This document shows positions 1 through 7,800 of a DNA stretch of 64,000 bases, in pieces (position 1 is the stretch's first letter; every line of letters begins with the position of its first letter). The notes beneath the pieces were generated by a model, which ran no database searches, had not been told where the DNA came from, and saw only the letters and a list, made by a program, of their open reading frames with translations. Origin of the DNA: an uncultured Bacteriovorax sp. (GTDB taxonomy: Bacteria > Bdellovibrionota > Bacteriovoracia > Bacteriovoracales > Bacteriovoracaceae); the NCBI GenBank assembly GCA_946480715.1, contig CAMLKK010000005.1:1-64000 (forward strand), written 5' to 3'. The position numbers and the translations under genes were made by a program.

Positions 1-833
1 GTATCGCTGAAGAAGAGGTCAAGAATTTGGCCGCAGAATTTGGTGCTGAAGGACTAAACATTACTTCACAGTCTGAACTCATTCGCCGTTTGGAAGAGCT
101 GCAACTCTACCAAAAAATGGGAAAAAAATTGTGGGCCTTAGAAAAGAAAGGACACGAAATTTTCGTTAAACCGAAAGTGGATCGTAAAGCGATCGTAAAC
201 TCCATCCTTACGCCAATGGATTTAAATTCATTGACGATGACAATGGTTGATTTCCTTTTCCGTCAAAGAAGAAAGTACACAGTTGTTAAGCGTGATCGTT
301 TATCGATTAAAGAAAAATTAAAATTCCTAAAAGCTAATTTAAAAATGGGTGCGCCTACGACGTTTGACACTCTATTAGCACAAGATGGAAACGCACTGAT
401 CGGTGACGATCAAAATCCGGATCTAAATAAGAAAGACAATATCGATAACATCGTTATCACGTTCATCTCTCTTCTTGAGCTTGCTCGTTTAAAGAGAATC
501 AACGTTTTCCAAAATGAAGATCGTTCGACGATTTATGTTGAAGTTACAAAATCACTTGAAGACTTCGATGTTGATCAAGCTAATGGTTTTGAAGAAGAGG
601 GAGCGACAACTCCACCTCCAGTTGAACCAGAAGAGATTAAAGCAGCACCAGCTGAAGAAAAATTAATTATCGAAGACCTTGGTGAATACACTCAAGAAAC
701 AGAAGTTGAAACTCTTCCACCAGAACTACCGGAAGAACTACAAGCTGAGCAACAAACAATAGACGAAGAAGAATACATGGAACTCCTCACTACACCGGAT
801 AGTGTAGATGCGGGCGCAAAGTTAATTCAGTAG
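1..833 (+). CDS. scpA: Segregation and condensation protein A (5' end outside window)
   Basis: ScpA is the kleisin subunit of the SMC-ScpA-ScpB condensin, which bridges SMC heads and helps chromosome segregation. The reading frame is open from base 3 through the left edge, so the true start lies upstream; the TTG at 27 is probably internal. The visible part carries the kleisin-like helical region followed by a C-terminal winged-helix-like stretch (to about residue 185 counted from base 27), then an acidic, Pro/Glu-rich tail of roughly 80 residues that ordinary ScpA proteins lack or have shorter. The stop is 19 bases before scpB, the classic scpA-scpB pair, which is the strongest support for the call. 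I am confident of the family from sequence character plus synteny. Confidence 0.88.
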   Translation, partial: IAEEEVKNLAAEFGAEGLNITSQSELIRRLEELQLYQKMGKKLWALEKKGHEIFVKPKVDRKAIVNSILTPMDLNSLTMTMVDFLFRQRRKYTVVKRDRLSIKEKLKFLKANLKMGAPTTFDTLLAQDGNALIGDDQNPDLNKKDNIDNIVITFISLLELARLKRINVFQNEDRSTIYVEVTKSLEDFDVDQANGFEEEGATTPPPVEPEEIKAAPAEEKLIIEDLGEYTQETEVETLPPELPEELQAEQQTIDEEEYMELLTTPDSVDAGAKLIQ

Positions 834-852
834 AAGAGAATAAGAGGAACTT

Positions 853-2328
853 ATGGATCAATTCGACACACACGCAGACGACATGGAAATGGAAATCAAG
901 TTCCCGCAGGATAGCGATCTTGAATTTCCAGAACTCACTCCAGAGTTCGCCATGGCAACGGAAGCAGAAAATACAGAAACACAGCAGACTGAAGAAGTAG
1001 TTGAAAGCATCGTTTCTGATGAAGTGTTATGGCAGGCCCGTACGGGATTGAATAATGACACTCTTTGCGGAGCGATCGAAACAATTATCTTCATGAGCGA
1101 TAAACCAGTTGCGATTCAAAAAATCAAAGCGCTCATTGATGAAGAAATGCCTCTTAAAGTTATTCACGAAGCACTTCAACGTCTGCAGGCTGAGTATGAA
1201 CAAAAGCACCATGGTCTAAGACTTCTGGAAGTTGCAGAAGGATACCAATACCGTACAAAAGCTACGTACTCAAAATACGTTCAGGATATTTTCAAAATCA
1301 ACTCACTAGTTCTTTCACCAACAGCATTGGAAGTTCTAGCGATCATCGCTTACAAACAGCCATGTTCAAAAGTTGAAGTAGATAAAATCCGTGGTGTAGA
1401 TAGTGGACACATTGTCCGCGCTCTTATGGATAAGCGTCTTGTAAAAGTTGCTGGCCGCTCAGATGAATTAGGTCGCCCAGTGCTTTACGGAACAACACCT
1501 GAATTCTTAGAAGTATTCAACCTTGCTGATCTATCACAATTGCCACCTGAACATGAGCTCGATGAAATGTCTCGTGCTTCTACAGTCGGAAAAATCGCTG
1601 ACATCAAAACACTTGTTCACGATGGTGATAAAGCTCGCTTCAAATTTGATGAACTTACTGAGCTTGATGAACTTTCAGAATCTATTAAAAACATCTCTGC
1701 GGAAACGGATTTTACAGCTTCACTTAAAGTTGAAGAGAAAAAACGTCTTACAGAAGAAGGCGTTGAAGTTAAATCTGCTTTCGATCTTCTTGAAGAGTTC
1801 GTTAACAAACGTTTAATTTCTGAACAAAATAAACAGGCCATCACTTCATTACTTACAACAAACGTAATCGATCCAAGAATTATCGATGATCTTGAAGCTG
1901 GTCCATTCAACGTTCCAATGTTCGATGAAGGCGAAGAAGAATTCCAGATGATCGATTTAGATACTGGATTACCAATCGAAGACATCGAGTTTGATGTTGA
2001 TGAAGATCTTCTCTCTGGTGGTGATTACGATAGTGGTCTTTCTGAAGATGAATTCGATATCATTGTTGATTTAGATTTTGATAAAGAAGAAACAGAAGAA
2101 GAAGCTCTTTCTAAAGCGCTTGATGCTGCCTTTGAAAACCTAACAGGTGAAAGCCTGGATAGCCGTCTCTCAGATGAAGAATTCGCCTTTGGTGGAGTTC
2201 TTGAAGAAAAAAGCCAGGAGCTAGATGACATCACAAACGGGATGATCGAAAAAGCTCAGGATCTAGACCTTGATCTTTCTTTTCTCAAGGACCATGATCA
2301 AGATCTAAGTGGCAGTAAAGACGACTAA
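853..2328 (+). CDS. scpB: Segregation and condensation protein B with long acidic C-terminal extension
   Basis: ScpB is the dimeric winged-helix partner of ScpA in the SMC condensin complex. The recognisable domain lies at about residues 65-230: a first winged helix (IETIIFMSDKPV onwards) and a second with the family signature EVLAIIAYKQP and VDSGHIVRALMDKRLV. ScpB proteins are usually about 180-220 residues; this one has 491. The extra N-terminal ~60 and C-terminal ~260 residues are rich in Asp/Glu (runs such as FDVDEDLL and IDDLEAGPF) and look disordered, with a short helical segment near residues 300-345. The start ATG at 853 follows an AGAGGAAC ribosome site. It lies directly downstream of scpA. 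The tail has no function I can name. Confidence 0.92.
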   Translation: MDQFDTHADDMEMEIKFPQDSDLEFPELTPEFAMATEAENTETQQTEEVVESIVSDEVLWQARTGLNNDTLCGAIETIIFMSDKPVAIQKIKALIDEEMPLKVIHEALQRLQAEYEQKHHGLRLLEVAEGYQYRTKATYSKYVQDIFKINSLVLSPTALEVLAIIAYKQPCSKVEVDKIRGVDSGHIVRALMDKRLVKVAGRSDELGRPVLYGTTPEFLEVFNLADLSQLPPEHELDEMSRASTVGKIADIKTLVHDGDKARFKFDELTELDELSESIKNISAETDFTASLKVEEKKRLTEEGVEVKSAFDLLEEFVNKRLISEQNKQAITSLLTTNVIDPRIIDDLEAGPFNVPMFDEGEEEFQMIDLDTGLPIEDIEFDVDEDLLSGGDYDSGLSEDEFDIIVDLDFDKEETEEEALSKALDAAFENLTGESLDSRLSDEEFAFGGVLEEKSQELDDITNGMIEKAQDLDLDLSFLKDHDQDLSGSKDD

Positions 2329-2351
2329 CTTTCCACATTTATAGACCCGTA

Positions 2352-2380
2352 TTGACACAAGATGGGCCATGGCGTAAATC
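2352..2380 (+). promoter_or_regulatory. Putative sigma-70-type promoter for the rluB-like gene
   Basis: TTGACA at 2352-2357 is a perfect -35 box, followed after 17 bases by TAAATC at 2375-2380. It lies in the 112-base gap after scpB and 60 bases before the rluB ATG. The -10 is weak, but the same TAAAN pattern is seen at other promoters in this window. Confidence 0.5.
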
Positions 2381-2440
2381 TATGGCTCGTTATACATATT
2401 TATACCGAAAAACAGCCGTGATGGCAGATTGGAGGATCGA

Positions 2441-3559
2441 ATGACTAAGTCAGCGACTAAAAAAGCGCAAATCAAAGCATTAAAACAAGCAGCAGCTAAG
2501 CAAGAAGAATCAGGATTAGAAATCCGTCTTCAAAAATTCATCGCAGATTGTGGTGTAACTTCTCGTCGTAAGGCCGAAGGACTTATCACTCAAGGACGTG
2601 TTGAAATTAACGGTCAAGTTGTGACTGAATTAGGAACAAAAGTTAATCCATACACTGACGTTGTTATGGTGGATGGTGCTCTTGCAGATTTAAATGCCGT
2701 TGATAAAGTGTATCTGATGCTTCACAAGCCAAGAGGTTATGTGACGACTCTAAACGATCCAGAAGGACGTGAGACAGTTATGGATTTCGTTAAGGAAATC
2801 GCAGAACGTATCTATCCAGTTGGTCGTCTCGATTATCTTTCAGAAGGATTACTTCTCATGACGAATGATGGTGAATTCGCCAACATGATCATGCACCCGA
2901 AGTTTAATGTTCAAAAAGTTTACGAAGTAAAAGTTTTCGGATCGGTTACTGAAACAATCATCAACAAACTTAAAGCTGGTGCTTACCTTGAAGAAGGATT
3001 TGTTAAGCCAACGTCAGTTCGTGTTATTAAGCAACTTCCAACAAAAACATGGATCGAGTTCCGTTTGAACGAAGGTCGTAACCGCGAAATTCGTCGTCTG
3101 TGTGAAGCAGTAGGTTTGACGGTAGATAAACTTAAGCGACTAGCGATCGGTAACCTTTCTGTTGAAGGTGTTGCTCCAGGAAAATTCCGTGTAATGAGCA
3201 AGCAACAAATGTTGTCAGCCATCGGTCTTAACGAAGACGGAACACTTAAGAAAGTTCTTAATGCTGAAGGTTTCATCTCTAGCAAGAAGACAATCGATCT
3301 TAAGAAAAAACGTCCTCAACCAGGAACTGTTGCTGATGATGAAACATTCCAAAAATTCCGTCGCGAAACATATTTTGATTCATTAAAACAAATCGCAGAA
3401 AACAAAGCGCAAGTTGCAGATAAAATCAAATCTCTTGAAGATCAGGTTTATGTTGAAGAACAAAAATCTTATATTGAAAGAAGAAAGAAAATCGAAAAAG
3501 TTAAAGCAACGATCAAAAACAACAATCTTAAAAAGACTCAGTTCAGAAGCAGCAAATAG
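2441..3559 (+). CDS. rluB: Pseudouridine synthase, RluB/RsuA family
   Basis: Converts a specific uridine of rRNA to pseudouridine (RluB modifies 23S U2605 in E. coli; RsuA-type relatives modify 16S). From the ATG at 2441 there are 372 residues: an S4 RNA-binding domain at about 27-72 (LQKFIADCGVTSRRKAEGLI), then the catalytic domain with the GRLDYLSEGLLLMTNDG motif whose Asp131 is the expected nucleophile, and EGRNREIRRLCEAVG near 210. A Lys-rich, coiled-coil tail occupies about 285-372 and is longer than in E. coli RsuA; RluB proteins also have basic tails, which favours RluB. The start was chosen because GGAGG sits five bases upstream at 2431-2435; an in-frame TTG at 2429 overlaps that site and is unlikely. 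Confidence 0.85.
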   Translation: MTKSATKKAQIKALKQAAAKQEESGLEIRLQKFIADCGVTSRRKAEGLITQGRVEINGQVVTELGTKVNPYTDVVMVDGALADLNAVDKVYLMLHKPRGYVTTLNDPEGRETVMDFVKEIAERIYPVGRLDYLSEGLLLMTNDGEFANMIMHPKFNVQKVYEVKVFGSVTETIINKLKAGAYLEEGFVKPTSVRVIKQLPTKTWIEFRLNEGRNREIRRLCEAVGLTVDKLKRLAIGNLSVEGVAPGKFRVMSKQQMLSAIGLNEDGTLKKVLNAEGFISSKKTIDLKKKRPQPGTVADDETFQKFRRETYFDSLKQIAENKAQVADKIKSLEDQVYVEEQKSYIERRKKIEKVKATIKNNNLKKTQFRSSK

Positions 3560-3570
3560 TAAAATCGTGG

Positions 3571-3594
3571 GGCCGGAAGTACAACCTTCTGGCC
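3571..3594. terminator. Hairpin between convergent genes
   Basis: GGCCGGAAG at 3571-3579 pairs with CTTCTGGCC at 3586-3594 (one G-T pair, six-base loop). It lies between the convergent rluB-like and response-regulator genes and ends exactly where the latter's stop codon begins. The following bases are TTATATT rather than a clean T run, so termination is likely but not certain. Confidence 0.55.
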
Positions 3595-4245
3595 TTATAT
3601 TAAAATTATTCCTTCACCTTTTATCGATTTTATTTCCACCTGAGAATTCACCAATTTCATTCTTAAATTCGTCAAATGTGTATTAATTGTTTTATCTAAT
3701 ACAAGAGCTCCATTCCAGGTATACTGTTTTAATTCTTCTCTGCTCACAGGTATTGTTGCTCGCTCTATTAAAAAGAAGAGAATTTTGAATTCAATCAAAG
3801 TGAGATCAATTTTCTCATTGAAGATAAACACACTAAAGGTAGTTAGATCAACAGTGATATTTTTGTAGCTTCTTTTGGTTGCAGCTTTGGATTCGCTTAT
3901 ATGATTTCTGATGCGAAGAATGACTTCAGCTTTTTTCATATCAGGCCATAAAAAATCTTTCACACCTAAATTAAGTGCTTCTAGTTTTGTTTTTTCAGAA
4001 GTGTCAGAACTCAGTATGAAAAGCGCCGATTTAAAATCTTCTTTTTTTAAAATTTTTATAAAATCAAACCCATTAACTATCGGCATATGAACATCAACAA
4101 TAACTGCATCGAATTTTTTCGACTTCAGGATATCAAGTCCCTGAATAGCATTGTTAGTCGTTTTTACATAAAACGTTTCTTTGAGCATTTCTTCCATGAA
4201 ACTTAATTGAGAAATATCATCATCAACAATTAATAACGTGTTCAT
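3595..4245 (-). CDS. OmpR/PhoB-type response regulator with atypical receiver
   Basis: A 216-residue regulator when started at the ATG at 4245 (a TTG at 4251 would add two residues). The receiver domain covers about 1-120: acidic cluster VDDD near the N-terminus and phospho-acceptor Asp51 in VIVDVHMP. The C-terminal third is a winged-helix DNA-binding domain (IDLTLIEFKILFFLIERA, then DKTINTHLTNLRMKL). The conserved switch lysine of receivers, normally in a TKP motif at the end of beta 5, is absent: the sequence reads KDFLWPDM, with Trp and a one-residue shortening. This may weaken or alter phosphorylation control. The gene starts right after the kinase at 4253-5368, so the two form an operon and almost certainly a cognate pair. 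Target genes are unknown. Confidence 0.85.
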   Translation of the reverse strand: MNTLLIVDDDISQLSFMEEMLKETFYVKTTNNAIQGLDILKSKKFDAVIVDVHMPIVNGFDFIKILKKEDFKSALFILSSDTSEKTKLEALNLGVKDFLWPDMKKAEVILRIRNHISESKAATKRSYKNITVDLTTFSVFIFNEKIDLTLIEFKILFFLIERATIPVSREELKQYTWNGALVLDKTINTHLTNLRMKLVNSQVEIKSIKGEGIILI

Positions 4246-4252
4246 TTCCAAC

Positions 4253-5368
4253 CTATCTTCTCAGTGAGATTTCCACCATAAATTGATTATTGCGCGTATC
4301 AATTCTTATTTCTTTTCCCAGTCCTTCCAGAATCGTTTTGCAAAAGTGCAAACCAATGCCCATGTTGCCAAACTTAGTCGTTTTGAGAGGAGTGAATAGC
4401 TCTTTTTCATTCAACGTTTGGACATAGGGATTAGTAATAAAAAGTGAATTATCTTCAGCAGCGACTTTAATCCATCGTTTATCTTCAGGATTTTCTTTAT
4501 TTGCTTCAATCGCATTTCTGATGAGGTTATCGTAAACAATTTCCATCAGTGCTTTATCTGTTTTAAAAGTTTTCAATTTAAAATCAGTACTTGTTTGAAT
4601 GGAGTAATAAGAAAGATAATCAGAGTATTTTGCCAAAATATCTCGATGGAGATCGTCAGCAGAAACCTCAATAATTGTTGCGGATTCTACTGAGCCCTTT
4701 TGAAGAGTCCGGGCTATATCGAGTGTCTTTTTTATTGAATCTAGATCTGTGTTCTTCTCATCTTTGCTCAAAAGTCTATTCAATGGTTTTTGCATTTCAT
4801 GAATGACAAAAGTGGAAGCTTTTCCAAAATGGGAGAACTTCAATTCTTCTTGCAATTTTTTCACTCGTGGATAGTTAACAAAATAGTAAGCAATGAGTGT
4901 AATCAATTGCATGCTGATGAAATCGTCGAGATAAATATTTTTAAATTCTGTAGAGAGTGTACTGAATCCATAGGGTGATTGACTGGCATGAATCGCCCAA
5001 GCTGTTCCGAATGTGAGGATGGAAAACATAATTAAGAAATGCTTGCGATTAAGAAAGAGAATACTTGTGAACAAAATAGCGACTTGAACGGAGGACATTG
5101 CATAGTTGATTGAATATTTATAAGTAAACCAGATAGAATAAAGAGACCACATCATCCCATAAAAATAAACTTTGGTATCGATTTCAATTTTCTTAAAAAA
5201 ATAAAAAAGGGGAATTGAAAAAATAATGAAGAAAGATTTCACAACGAGATATAAAAGATCTGGCTTAATTCCCAGCTGATTAATATCGTAGCTAACAGTA
5301 TATAAGATTGCGATGGTGACAACAATCGAAGTGATTAATGTAGTTTTGCGTGAATTAAAACCGACCAT
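4253..5368 (-). CDS. Membrane sensor histidine kinase
   Basis: 371 residues. Residues 1-165 hold about six hydrophobic segments with short loops, so the sensor is membrane-embedded and not periplasmic. The kinase core follows: phospho-acceptor His190 in VIHEMQKPLNRLL, N box with Asn281 and Asn285 in DNLIRNAIEAN, and the glycine-rich GNMGIGL at 334-340. A normal G1 box (DxGxG) is missing; the region reads LFITNPYVQ, as in kinases of the AgrC/HPK10 type that lack it, so activity is still plausible. It is the first gene of a two-gene operon with the response regulator below it. No Shine-Dalgarno is evident before the ATG at 5366-5368; a CATAAT element ends 11 bases upstream, so the leader may be very short. 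Confidence 0.85.
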   Translation of the reverse strand: MVGFNSRKTTLITSIVVTIAILYTVSYDINQLGIKPDLLYLVVKSFFIIFSIPLFYFFKKIEIDTKVYFYGMMWSLYSIWFTYKYSINYAMSSVQVAILFTSILFLNRKHFLIMFSILTFGTAWAIHASQSPYGFSTLSTEFKNIYLDDFISMQLITLIAYYFVNYPRVKKLQEELKFSHFGKASTFVIHEMQKPLNRLLSKDEKNTDLDSIKKTLDIARTLQKGSVESATIIEVSADDLHRDILAKYSDYLSYYSIQTSTDFKLKTFKTDKALMEIVYDNLIRNAIEANKENPEDKRWIKVAAEDNSLFITNPYVQTLNEKELFTPLKTTKFGNMGIGLHFCKTILEGLGKEIRIDTRNNQFMVEISLRR

Positions 5369-5400
5369 AATCCATTTTGATTATGAGCTTTATAAATGTA

Positions 5401-5441
5401 AAGATGGATGGAAAATCGTTGTCCCGACTTCCATCCATCTT
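5401..5441 (-). terminator. Long perfect hairpin after the secreted-protein gene
   Basis: AAGATGGATGGAA at 5401-5413 is perfectly complementary to the segment at 5429-5441, giving a 13-bp stem with a 15-base loop. It sits 4 bases beyond the stop codon of the minus-strand gene at 5446-6297. No T run follows on the minus strand, so it may be a 3' stabiliser or an imperfect terminator. Confidence 0.5.
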
Positions 5442-5445
5442 AAAA

Positions 5446-6297
5446 TTATAAACTCACAGTGAGAGAGTTGATGTTAGCAACCGTATATGAACTTAAACCA
5501 GTCATGGTATTTAAATCGGAAGCGGCAGTATTTCCAGAAACATCACCATCAACTGCATCTGTTACAACCCCAGAAGCATTTGCTGTGAGTGTTCCTCTTA
5601 AACCAGTGACCGCATCGCTTGCATAGGCATAGTTAATTGTTTGTGTACTCGAGTTTTCGATGTAGTGAATGGCCATTTTTCCAGCGACATAGTTTCCAGG
5701 AGAGGCATCATAAGACGAAGCCATAAGAATGGATTGTCTGCCTGAAGACTCATCTTCATGGTAAGCAATTATGATATCAGTGTCTGAATTAGTTACTGTA
5801 TCTGTTCTTCCCATGTATCTCACTTCAGCGGCCCCTGTATCACAATCCACATACAATGAACCAACAGTTGTTGCTGAACCTGATAATTTAAGATCAAGCT
5901 TCACATCAAAACTCACTCCCGTAATTGTAGAGATTGGGAAAGTGTGGCCACCTACTGCCGATGAATAGAGATCATAGGTTTGTGATGTATGAAAAGCGGT
6001 TGTACTTACGGCAGGAATGTCATCACATGAACTAACAGCGGCCGCTTTCAACTGAGTGTTGATTCCATCTATGAGATTTTGGACCTCATTATTAACTTCA
6101 TCTTTGGCAAAATCATATATCTCTTGATGATGCCCAGCTGGAGTTGCAGCAAAAGCTTTATTTAAACCAACTCTTAATTTTGAAATTTCAAATCCATTTT
6201 TTTTTAAAGAGCGAGCAGATTGAGTTGATGAAACTGTCAGCAAGCAAAGACATGAGGCCATAATGGGTAAAGCAGCAATATATTTATTCTTCAACAT
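5446..6297 (-). CDS. Secreted protein of unknown function
   Basis: 283 residues when started at the ATG at 6297, which has GGAG at a good 8-base distance; an ATG two codons earlier is too close to that site. The N-terminus is a signal peptide (LKNKYIAALPIMASCLCLL). The mature part starts with a helical stretch (about 40-75), then becomes Ser/Thr/Ala/Gly-rich and beta-like, with the motif NSDTDIIIAYHEDESSGRQS resembling a strand-turn-strand barrel or solenoid. Two cysteines near CDDIP and VDCDTG could form a disulphide. I recognise no family. It follows the 41-residue lipoprotein gene by 23 bases and is probably cotranscribed with it. It is likely periplasmic or surface-exposed. Confidence 0.7.
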   Translation of the reverse strand: MLKNKYIAALPIMASCLCLLTVSSTQSARSLKKNGFEISKLRVGLNKAFAATPAGHHQEIYDFAKDEVNNEVQNLIDGINTQLKAAAVSSCDDIPAVSTTAFHTSQTYDLYSSAVGGHTFPISTITGVSFDVKLDLKLSGSATTVGSLYVDCDTGAAEVRYMGRTDTVTNSDTDIIIAYHEDESSGRQSILMASSYDASPGNYVAGKMAIHYIENSSTQTINYAYASDAVTGLRGTLTANASGVVTDAVDGDVSGNTAASDLNTMTGLSSYTVANINSLTVSL

Positions 6298-6320
6298 GAT
6301 CATTCTCCGTTTTAATTTAA

Positions 6321-6446
6321 TTATTTCATTTCAGGTGTTGGTAGAACTTCAGTTGAAGTTGCTGGAGCAGATGCTTTGTTATCGCCCCCGCAAGATGTAA
6401 CGAAGAGAGTACTGATTAAAAGAATGAGATGTAGGTATTTCTTCAA
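6321..6446 (-). CDS. Small lipoprotein (41 residues)
   Basis: A short gene read directly from the sequence. It starts at TTG 6446-6444, with AAGGAG seven bases upstream, and ends at TAA 6323-6321. The product begins LKKYLHLILLISTLFVTSCGG: a Lys-Lys start, a hydrophobic core, and a lipobox VTSC with Cys19 as the lipidated residue. The 22-residue mature tail is Ala/Pro/Thr-rich and ends in PTPEMK. Its position 23 bases upstream of the secreted protein at 5446-6297, on the same strand, suggests an operon. Tiny lipoproteins of this kind are often missed by automatic annotation; the ribosome site plus a textbook lipobox make it credible despite the TTG start. Confidence 0.72.
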   Translation of the reverse strand: MKKYLHLILLISTLFVTSCGGDNKASAPATSTEVLPTPEMK

Positions 6447-6593
6447 GAAGAGACTCCTTTTTATTTCCCCATGGAAAGTTAATGATTGAGTCTATTTTCA
6501 GCTGATTTGGATTATTTGCGAGACAAGATTTCTTTATATAGAAAGTGAAGGCAACTTATTGAAATAACTTGCGGAAGTCAAAAAGGTCCAGAT

Positions 6594-6621
6594 AAAAAAA
6601 GCCTCCATATGGAGGCTTTTT
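6594..6621 (-). terminator. Intrinsic terminator
   Basis: A near-perfect palindrome: AAAGCCTCC, a four-base loop ATAT, then GGAGGCTTT, flanked by seven A on the left (seven T on the minus strand). It closes the minus-strand gene at 6654-6974 and separates it from the lipoprotein operon. Confidence 0.85.
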
Positions 6622-6653
6622 AAATTTTAAACTAACTACACTACAGGAAATAG

Positions 6654-6974
6654 TTAGTTGTCGTATGTAACAACTTTTGAAGCCGTCACATATTCTTGTA
6701 ATACATCTACAGAGTACTCTAGGGCCTGTTGAGCGTAAGGGATGTTGCTCGCATCCTTCAACTGCTCTGTGAAGCGAGCTTGCTTGATTAGGGCCGCACA
6801 CATTCTCATGAATTCTGCACTTCCTTCGAAATACTCCTCTTCATTTTCAGTGAGCATTACATGCGCAAGCATTGTATTGAGAGAGCGAATCAGGCGCACT
6901 TGCTGAGGCGTTAGTTCGCTTCCATCGATCTCGATTCTGATTGTTCTTTCTTTTAGTGAAGTCTGTGCTGACAT
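6654..6974 (-). CDS. Small conserved-looking cytoplasmic protein, unknown function
   Basis: 106 residues, no signal peptide or membrane segment. Start ATG 6974 has GAGAGGAA eight bases upstream. The N-terminal 20 residues (TIRIEIDGSELTPQQVR) look like a short beta hairpin; the rest is helical, with NTMLAHVMLTENEEEYFEGSAEFMRMCAALIKQA and a second helix pair around DVLQEYVTA. This is a soluble helical-bundle protein, perhaps an adaptor; I recognise no family. It is monocistronic: its own terminator follows and the upstream neighbour, the initiator tRNA, is on the other strand. Confidence 0.7.
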   Translation of the reverse strand: MSAQTSLKERTIRIEIDGSELTPQQVRLIRSLNTMLAHVMLTENEEEYFEGSAEFMRMCAALIKQARFTEQLKDASNIPYAQQALEYSVDVLQEYVTASKVVTYDN

Positions 6975-7081
6975 ATGAAGTTCCTCTCATTCAGTAGGTT
7001 CAGGTTCAGATGCCTTTCTAATCGCCATTTCGCGCAAAGAATTTAGAAATTTATGTTGGAGCGAATAGTTCACTTTCTTAC

Positions 7082-7110
7082 TGGACAAAGGGCATCAGTC
7101 ATCCTATTAT
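7082..7110 (+). promoter_or_regulatory. Promoter of the initiator tRNA
   Basis: TGGACA at 7082-7087 (-35), a 17-base spacer, and TATTAT at 7105-7110 (-10). The -10 ends only five bases before the first base of the mature tRNA, so transcription should start at or within one or two bases of the tRNA 5' end. Confidence 0.75.
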
Positions 7111-7115
7111 CAGTC

Positions 7116-7192
<77 letters not shown>

Positions 7193-7368
7193 AAAAATCT
7201 TTTAAAATCACCTTCATTGCAGTCCACTCAAATGATCTTCAACTGAGATTTAAGAAAACATTGTTTTTTAAATAGGTATTCTTCTTATTCACGGTCAATT
7301 ATCAAAAAAGGCTAGTCATTTCAATTATTTATCTTGAGAGTTGTTCAATTAGCACTGGTCACCGTTCA

Positions 7369-7397
7369 TTGACTTCACCAGGCCACAGTCATAAAAC
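7369..7397 (+). promoter_or_regulatory. Putative promoter for the 7430 gene pair
   Basis: TTGACT at 7369-7374, a 17-base spacer, then TAAAAC at 7392-7397. It places a start about 25 bases upstream of the ATG at 7430, which has its own GGGGG ribosome site. Confidence 0.55.
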
Positions 7398-7429
7398 CCG
7401 TGAGCTTTTAAGCAATCATAGGGGGATTT

Positions 7430-7798
7430 ATGAAAAAGCATCTTATCATTCTGGCAACGATTGTTATCTCATCAGCTTCATTTGGGGCGAGCACGATTTG
7501 CAAAGGAAAGACTGAGCACCACACGATTTCTTGGACTCAAACTGAGGCCGGAGTGGAGTCCGTTTTGGAGAATACGAAGCCTTTCAAGCTAAGATCGCTT
7601 GGTGGATTTAAACAATCGGGCAAACTTATTACAAAACACACTCTGGAAAAAGCGACCATTGATGAACTGATGAAGAATAGAGATGCGTCTCTCGAGTTTA
7701 TGGTGGGGATGTTGTTTGGACGTGATGACTTTAGAGGGGATGAAGATATTTTTTATTCTTATGGCAGTGAATTTTTATCATCGCTCAAATGTGAGTAG
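7430..7798 (+). CDS. Small secreted protein, unknown function
   Basis: 122 residues with a clean signal peptide (KKHLIILATIVISSASFG, cleavage likely after Gly or Ala near 20). The mature part, about 100 residues, has two cysteines, one at each end (STICKGK and SLKCE), which could form a disulphide closing the fold in the periplasm. The body is a mixture of strands and helices with a basic patch (KPFKLRSLGGFKQSGKLITKH). The ATG follows AGGGGG by five bases. Its stop lies two bases before the GTG of the solute-binding-like protein, so the two are one operon. I recognise no family. Confidence 0.72.
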   Translation: MKKHLIILATIVISSASFGASTICKGKTEHHTISWTQTEAGVESVLENTKPFKLRSLGGFKQSGKLITKHTLEKATIDELMKNRDASLEFMVGMLFGRDDFRGDEDIFYSYGSEFLSSLKCE

Positions 7799-7800
7799 TT

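Noticed and set aside
4790..4978. Plus-strand 62-codon frame inside the kinase gene
   Set aside because: Antisense shadow of the kinase coding sequence without start signals.
6556..6801. 81-codon minus-strand frame
   Set aside because: It overlaps the terminator and the real gene at 6654-6974 in another frame; its composition is not protein-like.
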